Assembly (NCBI GenBank): GCA_001007975.1
Contig: CP011268.1
Location: 930,001-994,000, forward strand
DNA length: 64,000 bases
From: a candidate division SR1 bacterium Aalborg_AAW-1
GTDB taxonomy: Bacteria; Patescibacteriota; Gracilibacteria; Absconditabacterales; Absconditicoccaceae
Direction: 5' to 3'
Numbering within the stretch: the first letter of the stretch is position 1; every line of letters begins with the position of its first letter. Below, in pieces: positions 1 to 12,754 of this stretch. The notes below the pieces were generated by a model. The model had not been told where the DNA came from and did not search any database. It worked only from the letters and a program-made list of their open reading frames with translations. A program made the translations under genes and the position numbers.

Positions 1-1564
1 AGAAATAGAATGAGCTACACATAAAGGTATCGAGAGTATCGCATTCACGGAGATATGTTTTACCATCTTTCTCATAATACTTGAATGTCGGATGATCTTC
101 GAGTGGAGATTTTCCTTTGGGTTTAAAATCAGTGACATCGAGTGGTAAGACTACTGGAAGTTCTGATTCTGGTATGGGCTGTGGAATATTATTTTCATCA
201 TAGTAGACGGGTATCGGACTTCCTCGGTATCTCTGACGTGAGACAGATCGATCACGAAGTCTATAGGTAATTTTTTTCTTACCACATCAGAGAGATTCGA
301 GATGAGCGATGATGGCAGACTTTGCTTCTGTAGAGTCCATACCATCAAATTGTGCTGAATTGATGAGTACTCCTGTTCAAGTATAGGATTCTTTGGTATA
401 TATAAATCACCATATATCATTTCATATATTGGTATAGATTGCTGGTCATTCAGAAATATCTTCTCAACTTTTTTTTCATATATTGAAACGTATTGGAGAT
501 TGTTCGTTGTTTTCTGTATCAATTTGTGCAATTACCTGTTTTACTGGAATATTAAATTTCTGAGCAAATTCTCGATCTCTCTCATCATGAGCTGGGACCA
601 TCATTACTGCACCTGATCCATAATCCATGAGTACGTAATCAGCAAACCAAACTGGAACAGAATCTCCAGTAAGAGGATGAAGGGCATATAATCCTGAAAA
701 TACTCCTGTCTTTTTTTCACCAGCATCTTGTTGTCTTTGGACGGCAGTTTTTGCTATAGTAGTTTCTCTGTAGGATTGTACTTCTATTTTTTTGTCATTA
801 CTGAGGAGATCATCGATGAGGGTATTTTCTGGAGCGAGGACGACAGCAGTCACTCCGTATAAGGTATCTGGACGAGTCGTGAAGACTGTCAGAATAGTAT
901 CGCTATTTGGTATTGTAAAATCTATTTCACAACCTTCACTGCGTCAAATCCAGTTTTTTTGCGTTATTTTTGTCTCTTCTGGTCGGTCTAGAGAATCCAA
1001 ATCTTCGATAAGTCTATCAGCATAATCCGTAATTTTAATAAACCATTGCATATGTTTTTTTTGGAAGGTTTCAGATTTACATCTTTCACATTTACCATCC
1101 ACAACTTGATCGTTCGCCAATACCGTTTGACAATCCGGACATCGATTGACGAATTTTTCATCACGATACACTAATCCAGCTTCCATGAGTTTCACAAAAA
1201 TCCATTGCGTCCATTTGTAATAATCAGGCATACTCGTATCGATAACTCTTTCATAATCAAACGATATATTCAGAGCTTTGACTTGATCTAAGAACATCGC
1301 CTTGTTCGTATCAGTCACTTCACGAGCGAGTTTGTTCTCTTGGAGAGCATAATTTTCTGTCGGTAATCCAAATGCATCAAATCCAAAAGGATTTAAAACA
1401 GTATATCCTGACATAGTTTTATATCTAGCGATGACATCATTGATAGTGAATACTGATGCATGTCCTGCATGGAGACCTACTCCAGATGGATATGGAAACA
1501 TTGTCAATGCATAAAAAATCTTCTCAGCTGGTGCAGATAGTAAATCAGGAGAAAAAGTACTCAT
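1..1564 (-). CDS. leuS: Leucyl-tRNA synthetase (3' end outside window)
   Basis: Charges tRNA-Leu in the cytoplasm. About 520 codons are present and the C-terminal part lies beyond the left edge. Seen in order: TMFPYPSG followed by HAGH (the HIGH motif) near residue 30, a zinc ribbon with two CxxC pairs near 140-165, the editing-domain segment GSGAVMMVPAHDERD, then RQRY-W-GSPIP of the catalytic core and a DTLDTFMCSSFYF-like stretch at the edge. The W in RQRYWG is a CGA codon (224-226), and several in-frame TGA codons (944-946, 476-478 and others) fall on glycines. The start at 1564 follows an in-frame TAA 8 codons upstream. The N-terminus is 20-30 residues shorter than usual. Identification is secure. 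Confidence 0.95.
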
Positions 1565-1631
1565 CGTATTTGAGAAAATATAAAGTTATACTAAACTATA
1601 GCTATTTACTCTTTCGTTTCAAGATAACTAT

Positions 1632-1656
1632 AAAAAAAAGAGCTCAATGCTCTTTT
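1632..1656 (-). terminator. Rho-independent terminator after the LRR pilin
   Basis: Eight-bp stem (AAAAGAGC/GCTCTTTT) with a 5-base loop between the pilin stop (1666) and the leuS start. On the minus strand it is followed by T-rich sequence, so it should end the pilin transcript. Confidence 0.7.
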
Positions 1657-1665
1657 ATTTTATTT

Positions 1666-2847
1666 TTATGGACATAATGTAGTCGTTCATCACTGTTGAG
1701 GGGCATCAGTATATGGTCCACTTGTAGATGGTGATGTCCATCACTTAGATGCTAAGTAACTACAAAACTGTCATGGTAAGCTTGTTAAAGCATTGTTTGA
1801 TAGATTTAATGTTTGGAGATTGGTTGCAGATGGGTTTGCTATGCTAAATGATGTGAGATTATTATTTTGTAATAAAATCCAAGCTATATTAGGCATATGA
1901 GTTGGTAGTTGTATTGATGTAATATCATTATTTTGAAGGTCTATTTGAATAAGATTAGGCATTGTACTTGGAAGTGAAACACTAACAATATTATTATTTG
2001 AAAATCAAAGTGTTGTAAGTTGTGAAAAATTTGATGGCATAGATATTGATGTAAGATTACTATTCATAATATATAATGAATTCAAATTGGTGAGTTTCCA
2101 TATCCCACTAGGTATTTCTGTTATTGATTTTCACATCCAAAATATTCGATTTTGACTACACCAAGAATTGATAGTTCATCATGGATTTCAATCAATAGTA
2201 TTTAATTCTTGCACTTCTTGTGCTGTAAGATTTTCTTGACACCACGTAGTAGGATTTCCTGTACCATCTCGTCAATTTGATACGCTAATGCTTGTGTTAA
2301 TAGACCATTTTAGTCCTTGACCTACCTTTTCGAAAGCACCATCTTTGTTTTTATCAATAGTATCGCCACAAGCACTTGCATTACCTTTTTTAGATTCTTT
2401 GGTAGAAGTGATAGCATACAGAGAGCCAGCAAGATCGGTATAGTAGGCATAAGAATTGCCAGCCGTGATACATTCACCTGAAGGTGATGACTTTATACCA
2501 GATCAATTTGGATCCTGAGGTAAAGAAGTCAGATATGATGATATCAACGTTGATATATCATTCAATGAACTACCAACTGTTTGAGCAAAAGTTGTAGGAA
2601 TTACTATGTCAGTAAGTCTTCGAGGTGATGATGTAGAAGCATATACAGCAATAGGATAAGTATTATTATCAATTTTGTATGATTCAAGAGCTGTAGAAAC
2701 GTTACGCATATCAGCAGTACGAGCAGTATCACGAGCACGAGCTTGCATACCAGTAAGTCTAGGAATAAGAGCAGCTGCAAGTATTCCGATAATGACAATG
2801 ACGATCAGCATTTCTACAAGGGTGAAAGCTCAAGTTTTTTTAATCAT
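1666..2847 (-). CDS. Type IV pilin/pseudopilin with C-terminal leucine-rich repeats
   Basis: A 393-residue protein. The N-terminus MIKKT-G-AFTLVE followed by a hydrophobic helix (MLIVIVIIGILAAALIP) is a classic class III prepilin signal. The glycine before the cleavage site is a TGA codon (2830-2832), so standard translation misses the signal. A pilin-like globular region runs to about residue 200. Then come at least five leucine-rich repeats (LxxLxxxNNxLTSxxLP pattern, about residues 260-375) and a short Cys-containing tail. Prepilins are cleaved and methylated by PilD and built into pili or secretion pseudopili. The LRR cap suggests a binding tip or shaft adhesin (inference). It is monocistronic with its own terminator and divergent from the P-type ATPase. 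Confidence 0.85.
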
Positions 2848-3095
2848 GATATTAATAGCATATATAAAAATATAATATCAAACAGTAGGGAATGTCTTTT
2901 TGTAATACAACTCAAAACAACTTATTGCTACTTGCGATAATGTAAAAAGAATATATAACAATCGATAAACAATAGTTATATCATCTATTTGTAAAAAGAT
3001 ACTAACCAATAACTCCTACAGAGTCAAGAAAGTTGTATCAAGAGTATATTATAGTATACTTAATTGTTATTTTATACTGCATTCTATTAGAAGAT
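2848..3095. promoter_or_regulatory. Divergent intergenic region (pilin / P-type ATPase)
   Basis: A 248-bp AT-rich spacer between two divergent genes must hold both promoters. TATAGTATACTT and TATACT stretches just before 3096 could be -10 elements for the ATPase. I see no clear operator or palindrome. Confidence 0.4.
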
Positions 3096-5719
<2,624 letters not shown>

Positions 5720-5723
<4 letters not shown>

Positions 5724-6052
5724 GAGTTCATAAACATCATCACCATATTTACAATTCAACTTACAACTACCATAGCAGAAATAGTTCCGAAGATATATAA
5801 CCAAATTTTACTCCCCATAAAGAAGAACGTATTGTTTTTACAATGGACAAATTCCTGTCATGTTGCTTTATCAATCATTTCTTGCCCTGGTTGTGATTCT
5901 CGATACTGGTGGAGTTTACACATGGCAAAGAATCAAGCGAGAACACCGATGACTATTCCTAATTGTATAAAATATGGATTTTGTTTTTCCCCAGTCAAAA
6001 GTCAAAATAATCAAAAACATAAACCCAACGAAATCACATATACTAAGGGCAT
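5720..6052 (-). CDS. Small three-helix membrane protein, unknown function
   Basis: A 110-residue ORF visible only when TGA is read as Gly (at least six in-frame TGA). It has three hydrophobic segments: about residues 1-22, 30-50 and 80-108. A polar middle region contains CKLHQY, and the next CGA would read W. ATG 6052 is the first start. The TAA at 5720-5722 overlaps the ATPase TAA (5721-5723) on the other strand. No family recognised. Regular TGA glycines in helices support it as a real gene of this genome. Confidence 0.65.
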
Positions 6053-6180
6053 AAGAATTCACCAACCTGATCGAATAATTATAATATAAAACTTATATAA
6101 TAAAACCTATATGATATAGTTATACTTATCATCACTATCAAGATTATTATAGTAAGAAAATGTATAATTTTATCTACATA

Positions 6181-6477
6181 TTATAGTGAAGTATATTTTT
6201 TGCTTATAGTAGTAATTGTAGTTTGTACTATTTCCTCTGTGTTTTTATTTACTATGATGAAGACTTCCTGGGCAGTCGATCATTTGCAGAGTTTGTATTT
6301 GAGTCCTGTGGATGTAAGATACGAAAAATTGATTCTCAACTCAGACCTACCACTTTGTTCACGGACAATACGTCAGGGTATGATTCTTTGTATTTCGGCT
6401 ATTTTTTCGATTTCTCTTAAAAAGGGGTGAAACTCTTTAAGAATATGATGTTCTGTTTTGACTTTGAGAAATGTCAT
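6181..6477 (-). CDS. DUF2103-like putative metal-binding protein
   Basis: A 98-residue protein hidden from standard ORF calling by two TGA codons. It opens MTFLKVKTEHHILKEFHPFL and contains the signature EIQRIIPGRIVREQSG, then LTSTGLKYKLCKGSTAQEVFIIV. This matches my recollection of DUF2103, described as predicted metal-binding; its function is not established. It starts 5 bases after the msrBA stop, so it is very likely the last gene of a creA-msrBA-DUF2103 operon. Confidence 0.65.
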
Positions 6478-6481
6478 AGAT

Positions 6482-7387
6482 TTATTTGAGTAATGATTGG
6501 ATTTTTTCTATTTTAGGTTTGATTACTAACTGACAATAAGGCTTATCTGGATTATTAGTATAGAAATTTTGATGATAAGATTCTGCGAGATAGAAATTTT
6601 CAACAGGTCTGATCTCTGTTACAATCGGTTTTAGATACTGTCATGATTGATTGAGTATGTTGATAGTACGTTGTGCTTGCAGTGATTGCTCATCAGAATA
6701 AGTAAATATTGCTGATCTGTATTGAGAACCTTTATCATTACCTTGTTGATCTTGACTCGTAGGATCATGTATGGCGAAAAAGTGTCCTAATAATTGCTCA
6801 TAACTGAGAAGAGTAGGATCAAAAAATATTTGTACGACTTCAATATACCCACTGACACCGGTACAAACTCTCTCATAGGTCGGAAATGGTCTCTTGCCTC
6901 ACATATATCCACTTCTTATCTCTATACTACCTGGAAGTTGTTGTAATGCTCACTCTATACACCAAAAACACCCTCCAGCGAGTATCGCTACTTCATATGA
7001 AGGGAGCTGAGATATGATTTCGTCAGAGATATTGTCTTTTTGTATAAAACGCATACTGAGAGAATTGACACAATGTCTGGTATTCTTTTCTGTTTGTTGT
7101 TCACCGACGAAGATGTGTCATAGATGTCCGTGACAGGTTTTGCAGACGATCTCTGTTCTAATGTGATCTGTATCTGGTTGCATCAGGACTCTCCCAGGGA
7201 TCGCATCATCAAAACTCGGCCAGCCACAGTGACTATCAAATTTATTCTCTGACCGGTAGAGAGGACTGTTACATTGACGACAGATATAGATGCCATCTGC
7301 ATGGAGATCTCGGTATTCACCTGTATACGGTCTCTCTGTTCATTTTTCTATGATGATATGATGTTCTTCAGGAGTAAGAATATTCAT
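6482..7387 (-). CDS. msrBA: Methionine sulfoxide reductase, MsrB-MsrA fusion
   Basis: A 301-residue bifunctional enzyme reducing both R- and S-methionine sulfoxide in oxidised proteins. The N-terminal MsrB domain (about 1-135) has two zinc CxxC pairs (CRQC, CKTC), GWPSFDDA, and the catalytic Cys in [11 protein letters not shown]. The C-terminal MsrA domain (about 150-301) has the catalytic GGCFWC, a GYMGG-like loop made with TGA codons, and YHQNFY. The MsrB motif TGEY-W-D has CGA (7310-7312) at the conserved Trp, good evidence that CGA is Trp here. B-then-A order is one of the known fusion types. Downstream of creA by 7 bases. Confidence 0.95.
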
Positions 7388-7394
7388 AGCTGTA

Positions 7395-7928
7395 TTATTG
7401 TAAAAGAGGTTGAACAGTATCAAGCGCAATCGCTGAAATAGCGTTTTTTGGAGAACCATCTATCAATTTGTCGGAATAGACCATATAGATAAGACTATTC
7501 GTAGCCTTATCATAGAATCTTACAATTCTTAATTTTTTGAAGAGTAGACTAGTGCTTTCATTCCATATTTCTTCAGATGATTTTATTGCTTGTTTGAAAG
7601 TAATGGGTCAAGTTTGACGACATGCAACTGATGCATCAGAAGTGTCCTCAGCAATACCCAGACCTCATTTCACACCACCGCTTTTTGCACGAGAATAAAA
7701 ACAAGTAATACCTTCTATTTTTGGATCTGGTACTCCTCCTACTTCTATTTTGTGGTCTGGTCCAATTCGTTGAAAAGCGGTATCTACTGACCCGATCGTG
7801 TATGGTTTGGTAGGTGGATTAAGAGGAGAGTAATCCGTAGTACGCATACCTGTTCCTTTGATAACTGCATAGACCACCATAATCATAAGAAGTAATACTC
7901 CAATACTTCGTAGTATTTTTTTGAACAT
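7395..7928 (-). CDS. creA: CreA family protein
   Basis: A 177-residue protein with an N-terminal membrane/signal helix (residues 7-25) and a CreA domain: [19 protein letters not shown], then [38 protein letters not shown]-like and [16 protein letters not shown]. One glycine of KGGLG is a TGA (7665-7667). CreA is a widespread periplasmic protein of poorly known function near respiratory and stress genes. It heads the operon with msrBA and DUF2103, which suggests envelope oxidative stress (inference). Confidence 0.92.
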
Positions 7929-7997
7929 GAGTTGGTTAGAGAAAAAAGATAAAGATAGTGTAAGTATAGAAGAGAGGAATGCTATTGCAAGTAATCT

Positions 7998-9368
7998 TTA
8001 TTGTTTATAGATTTCTTTGGCTTTCTTCGACCATTCATAATGATCAATGATAGGTCTGACGTATCCGTAGGCTGAAAGATCATTTTTGAGTAGCTCGTGA
8101 ATCTTGTCAGGATGGATATTTTCAAGTTCTGGTATATATATCTTAATATACTTACATTCTGGATCAAATCTCTGTGACTGTAACATCGGAGAGAAGATTC
8201 TCATCGGTTTGGGATCAGCTCAGACTGAAGCAGATCGTTGTCGGTTACCGATATTCACATTCGCATCATAGTCAAGGAGATGTTGTGCAAAAAACTCTTC
8301 ACCTCGTCTTCGATCGATCAGCAGGTCTTTGGTGAGAAATGAAGCAACAACCATACGCATACGATTGTGCATTCGTTTTTCAGTGACAAGTTGTCTCATC
8401 CCAGCATCGACCATTGGATATCCAGTACGACCTTCGCATCGCGCTTTAAAAAAAATCTTGTTATTATCTCGAGCTATTTTTCTCTTTTTTTCTTGAAATT
8501 CCATGATTCTACTCTCTGGGAAATGATGAGCGATATGTTGCCAAAATTCACGTCGAGCGAGTTCTGATAGATAGGTAGCGGTTTGAGTAGGATTATTTTT
8601 GCTGAGCAGTTCTCTATATAATTCTCTGATACTGATGAGTCCGAATCTCGTGTAGGGAGAAAGTTTGCTACTTCCATCGATACTCGGAGTATTTCTCGTA
8701 TTATCATAACGAGTAAAATCAAACGTCATCATACGTTGAAATCAGAGATCTAGTGGTCGTAATGCTGTATCGTGTCAAAATGATTTTTTTGTAATTTTTT
8801 CTGGTATGAGATTATCTCATCTATAGAGAGGGAAAGAATAATTTTCCTGACGCCAAGTCGGAGTAGTGATCTTGTCGATCGTATATGGTTTGCTATAGGC
8901 TTTGGTCTCGAGCTCTTTGAGCCAGCGATTTTTGAAGGGAGTGAAGACTTTCATAGGGATGACTTCTTCTGGTTCGACGAGGAGATAGTCGTTGTATGAT
9001 TTGCTCGTAATTCACTGTGTATTTGCTCGATCAATAATAGCTTGATCTCTGGTGAGACTATTGTCTCCATAGCTACGATTTCGTGCGATGGTATCGACCT
9101 TGAGTGAGATCGCGAGTGATTGTATGATCTGGACACTATCTCCATAACAGACGGTGAGATACGATCCTACCTTCTTCAACTCTTGGTCGAGCTGTCTGAG
9201 AGCTTCAGCTAAAAATCATAGTCTTGGATCTTGTTCTGGAAATTTCTTCAGTATATTCGTATCAAAAATAAACACAGGAAAAATTTCCTGACTGGAGTTA
9301 ATGGTTTGCCAGAGTCAGTGATTGTCGTGGAGACGAAGATCTTGACGGAAGATGAAGAGGGAACGCAA
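7998..9368 (-). CDS. phr: Deoxyribodipyrimidine photolyase (class I CPD)
   Basis: A 456-residue light-driven repair enzyme for UV pyrimidine dimers. The N-terminal antenna domain starts RSLFIFRQDLRLHDN, and the C-terminal FAD domain spans about 200-456 (SKLSPYTRFG, REFWQHIAHHFP, RTGYPMVDAGMRQL). CGA occupies eight family-invariant tryptophans: A-W-N, ELA-W-REF, KA-W-CEG, EK-W-MHNRMRM, D-W-R-W-GEE (8304-8312) and N-W-Q-W-SASVGADPKP (8235-8243). Standard translation would lose the tryptophans that hold FAD and the lesion. The start is TTG 9368, the first start after an in-frame TAA. Family assignment is secure. Confidence 0.96.
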
Positions 9369-9498
9369 GATACTGAAGAGTTATACGTTAAAAGTTTGCA
9401 TGAGTAAGGTAGAATATATTACATATTCAACGTATGAGAACCTATCTAGAGATAAGGTTTTGTTATGTACGTTTATAGTATGAGAAATGTTGTTATCG
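9369..9498. other. Short intergenic spacer
   Basis: 130 bp between two minus-strand genes. An imperfect inverted repeat (AACCTATC ... GATAAGGTT, about 9443-9463) has no T-tract on the coding strand. A promoter for the photolyase is expected here but not clear. Confidence 0.3.
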
Positions 9499-10341
9499 TT
9501 ACTTGTTGTGATCATGATGAAGATTTCTGATTTTTATGATATCATCATAGGTATAAAATTTGGGTGTAGTTTGGATGTCTTTGATGGCAGTAATAAGTGA
9601 AAATTCATTATTCTGTATTCCTGTATCTACGATATAGTCGACAATGTCTTGAGGATAAAGGAATGATCTTCCTGCAAATGATGTATAGGGTATATTGATA
9701 TTGATACTTTGTAATCACTGATAGATGAGTTGCGCACAGTAGATGCGAGAGGTATCATTGATATCAAAATCATAATTATATTCTTTTCAGAGTTGTTGAA
9801 GAATAGTATAGATCATCTGTTCATTATTATCACTAGAAGTCTTTGTACGAGCAACCAATACATCATTGAGATAAGTCAGTTCATCCATTGATCTGATGGA
9901 TACACCATGATCAGTACTATCAATAATAAGCATATCACTATTATTCTCTTGAATATGGTATTGTTCAAGAATGTCTTTGGGAATATTGTACTTTTCGATG
10001 AGCTGTATGAGATTTTCTCTTTTCCCAATATAGATAGAAGAGTGCTTTCGTTTACCATCAATAAGTTCATTTGTAAGAAATCATTCTCTATAGCTAAAAA
10101 TAATATCTCCAGGTAGGAGTTTTGCTTCCAGATATTTAAAAATATTGTAGGTATTGAGATTGTCACTTTCTTGAGTATTGGGATAACGTATCGCACTGAT
10201 AGAAGAAAAAAATGTCTGTTGTCACTCTATTCTAATAGCGTCAACTTGTGGTAATAATCAAGGAAAAAATCATGATATCACAACAAGAGAAATACTAAAG
10301 ATAACAGATAATCATAAGGATTTTTTTATTATAGCAAACAT
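9499..10341 (-). CDS. YiiX/BtrH-type papain-like hydrolase (permuted NlpC/P60), membrane anchored
   Basis: A 280-residue protein with an N-terminal hydrophobic segment (about 10-35). It then has the permuted NlpC/P60 pattern: LPGDIIFSYREG, a catalytic His in KHSSIYIGK (the codon before KHSS is CGA, so W), a later acidic region, and a Cys in SRIYCAQLIYQGL. Families with this fold cleave amide bonds in peptidoglycan peptides or lipids. Outward location is inferred from the N-terminal helix. Several glycines are TGA. The substrate is unknown. It is preceded by the terminator of the TspO-like gene, so probably its own unit. Confidence 0.7.
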
Positions 10342-10410
10342 TATGTGAATTAGAGTGATCATAAATATGTTTTATATTATAATGATATTGAACACTATTG
10401 CGAGCAGAAA

Positions 10411-10440
10411 AATAAAAAAATCTTCTCGTAATGAGAAGAT
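10411..10440 (-). terminator. Terminator after the TspO-like gene
   Basis: Eight-bp stem (ATCTTCTC/GAGAAGAT, 10420-10440) with a 5-base loop, followed on the minus strand by seven T. It lies 16 bases after the stop of the gene at 10456. Confidence 0.8.
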
Positions 10441-10455
10441 AATGAATTTGTGTAA

Positions 10456-11181
10456 CTATTTTTTTAGTAATTTTCTTCATTCATGCCATATCACTGCAGC
10501 TATCAATAATCCTATCATGACTTGTGCAGTGAGGATGATCTGAGGATCGGTCTGTCAGGAGATGATACCGTACAATGCTCGAAGAGCTACCAAAGCAGTA
10601 AAACTGACACGTTCTCTACAGATCACGAGTAGATTTAGACATCCAGCGAGAATAATTGAAATCAGTGCAGCAGTATGTTCATATCATCCTAATCGTTCAA
10701 GCTGATATTGCAGATACATCATTAGCATCACCAGACTAGCAATATTTACCCATCCGATATAGATCAAAATGGATGCTCTGACTCGATTGTATGATGCGAT
10801 ACGGTCACGATACGAGAGCATATCACGATCCATGATGATTAAACTCACGAGTAAGACCAGCATCAGTATCATCGAGAGATGTAAGTTTTGATAATGTCGA
10901 GCGACGATTCGTAGACCGTTTGCTAAAGCTGATATGATATAGGCGATCATCGTCTTGTCAGAAAGTTTCACTTTTCACCATACTATAGCACCTGTAAGGA
11001 TAATAATTCATATATAAATTACAGACCAGATACCAAAGGTAAATCCAGCTGGTGTGATGAGAGTAGAGAGTCCGTCTGAGAGAGCTTTTGTACTCATCCC
11101 ATTCAGAGGGAGTGATGTAGCGAGATAATTCATCACAAGAGTAAAGACTGTGACGATAAGCCAAGAGATACGAAGTGCCAT
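10456..11181 (-). CDS. TspO/MBR-like tryptophan-rich membrane protein
   Basis: A 241-residue protein with about seven hydrophobic helices. Opens with LVMNYLATSLPLNGMSTKALSDG then TPAGFTFGIWSVIYIGI, the signature of the long TspO-like family. Reading CGA as Trp gives NGL-W-IVA-W-HYQNL and VAL-W-ALYGII, the aromatic motifs of that family; standard code would give arginines inside helices. TspO relatives bind tetrapyrroles or lipids; the function of this branch is not known. A strong terminator follows. Four TGA glycines break the standard ORF. Confidence 0.72.
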
Positions 11182-11241
11182 GATAAAGAGAGTGTGGATA
11201 AAATACTATAATTATAGTATCAACTATAGATAGAAATGCAA

Positions 11242-11267
11242 TAAAAAATCTTCCTGATGAGGAAGAT
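11242..11267 (-). terminator. Terminator after the 76-aa gene
   Basis: Eight-bp stem ATCTTCCT/AGGAAGAT with a 4-base loop (11248-11267), followed on the minus strand by six T. It sits 15 bases past the stop at 11282. Confidence 0.8.
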
Positions 11268-11281
11268 AATGGAATGAAGAA

Positions 11282-11512
11282 TTATTTGGCTGTAAGTATG
11301 TTTTCTAATTTTTCATGTTGTTCTGTTGTGAGTTTTGGTAAATTGGTATTTACATCAGTTTCTCATTGAGTTAATTTTTTCATTTTTATAGCTTCAAAGA
11401 GAGCTCATGATGTACAGGAGAGTATCTGCAAATGACTTTCATCTAACGAAACAGGTGGCTTATTTATAAATGCTATGGTTTCATCAGTAGTTTTATCAGT
11501 TGTGTTGTTCAT
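11282..11512 (-). CDS. Hypothetical small soluble protein
   Basis: A 76-residue acidic protein (MNNTTDKTTDETIAFINK...), with two TGA glycines (CTSG, TQG) and no recognised family. It has its own terminator, and upstream lies a four-copy tandem repeat carrying a TATAAT-like box in each copy. This suggests strong or tunable expression (inference). Confidence 0.55.
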
Positions 11513-11521
11513 CGAGAAAAT

Positions 11522-11613
11522 ATTATACTAGTGAATTAAAAAACATTATACTAGTGAATTAAAAAACATTATACTAGTGAATTAAAAAACATTATACTAG
11601 TGAATTAAAAAAC
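11522..11613. repeat. Four perfect tandem copies of a 23-bp unit
   Basis: Units at 11522-11544, 11545-11567, 11568-11590 and 11591-11613 are identical (ATTATACTAGTG + AATTAAAAAAC). Read on the minus strand every unit contains TAGTATAATG, a perfect TATAAT hexamer. The array ends 9 bases before the start codon of the gene at 11512, so it is probably its promoter region or an iterated protein-binding site. The 23-bp period is near two helical turns. Confidence 0.95.
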
Positions 11614-11664
11614 ATTATTTTATAATATCTAAAAGAATATAAAAATTCAATATAATGTAATTCC

Positions 11665-11856
11665 TTATTTGTCAGATTCTTGAGAGGTTTTCTTAAACAT
11701 CAAGTAAACTAAAACCATGAAGGTAATAAGATATAGCAAACCTAATGCTGTTTTCTTAAAAGTAAAAGTCTGAAAGTTAAATTCTTTGAGTAATGCTAAA
11801 CCGATTGGAAAAGCAAGTAATGCAAAAATAATATTAAAGGTAAATGGTTTTTTCAT
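11665..11856 (-). CDS. Small two-helix membrane protein, import-like (no TGA)
   Basis: 63 residues beginning MKKPFTFNIIFALLAFPIG, with two hydrophobic helices (about 8-25 and 37-55) and a charged C-terminus. The upstream ATG at 11877 is possible but adds an unlikely leader; ATG 11856 gives a typical N-terminus. It uses no TGA, and its sequence style resembles small flavobacterial membrane proteins. Function unknown. Confidence 0.5.
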   Translation of the reverse strand: MKKPFTFNIIFALLAFPIGLALLKEFNFQTFTFKKTALGLLYLITFMVLVYLMFKKTSQESDK

Positions 11857-11903
11857 GTAGATTATATAAACTTTCAAATAAAAATCTTTATTACTCTTAA
11901 TTT

Positions 11904-12656
11904 CTAGTCAAATATTTGTTTATTAATATATCTTATTTGTTTTATGATTAATGGAGTAATTATTAATGATAGTAATATACTAGAGATAGCTGTAACAATT
12001 ATATTTCAATATTGTTTTATTGTTACTTCTTGTATTCATAATCTTATTAAAAAAATAATTAAGGCTAATAATGATAATGTGAACCAATAATCTAGATTGA
12101 TTATGCTTTTAATTACTTTTTTATTGGGGAGCTTATAAATTATATAAACAATTATAGATCAACCTACTATAGTAGATAAATGTTGTAATATTTTAAATAT
12201 AGGAATCTCTAAATTGTATATATTTATTATTTTTGTTAAGAAAGGAATCGTTTGAACAAGATAAGCATCTTGATGTGTAAAATTATCCCATAAGATATGA
12301 GAAACTATTCAGATAATCATAGACAATATTACTATGCACCAATTTTCTTTAAAATATTTATTCCATGAAAAAGATCTAAAATCTCAAAATCTTGATTTCA
12401 AAAAAGTTGGTAAATTTTTATATAGATCATTCCGAATAATGTTATGAAATAAGAAAGCAATCAATAGTCAAAGCGGTAAATCAAATCGTAAAATTCAATG
12501 AATTGTATGACTATAGGTACTTTGTATTTTCATTCTTAAAAAATATTCAAAATCTGGAGTCAAACTACCTATAACTATTCCTGTTAATGAAATCCATTTT
12601 TTTGGTAGATAAGTTAATGGTAAAACTATAGATGGATGTGAGAATGTGAATGGCAT
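11904..12656 (-). CDS. DUF4184 family membrane protein
   Basis: A 250-residue integral membrane protein. It starts MPFTFSHPSIVLPLTYLPKK, then LTGIVIGSLTPDFEYFLRM and later SHILWDNFTHQDAY, the histidine/aspartate-rich pattern of DUF4184, a family related to membrane-bound metal-dependent hydrolases (YdjM/LexA-regulated type). Function unproven. Eight or more TGA glycines show it is read in the recoded system, although the family is common in Bacteroidetes. One CGG (FHNII-CGG-ND) falls where relatives usually have Arg. Confidence 0.75.
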
Positions 12657-12754
12657 TTTATTTTTAAATTAAATAATATATTTTATTTTCAGTTATTAGA
12701 CAAAACTCACTGATACTTATATAATATTTTATTTTCATATTACTATTCTATTTG

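Noticed and set aside
6200-6430. 76-aa and 65-aa plus-strand ORFs
   Set aside because: Antisense to the DUF2103-like gene (6181-6477), whose motif IQRIIPGRI and TGA glycines are far more convincing.
11522-11613. CRISPR array
   Set aside because: Units are direct tandem repeats with no spacers and only four copies; no cas genes. The Cas4-like nuclease at 36486 has no CRISPR context.
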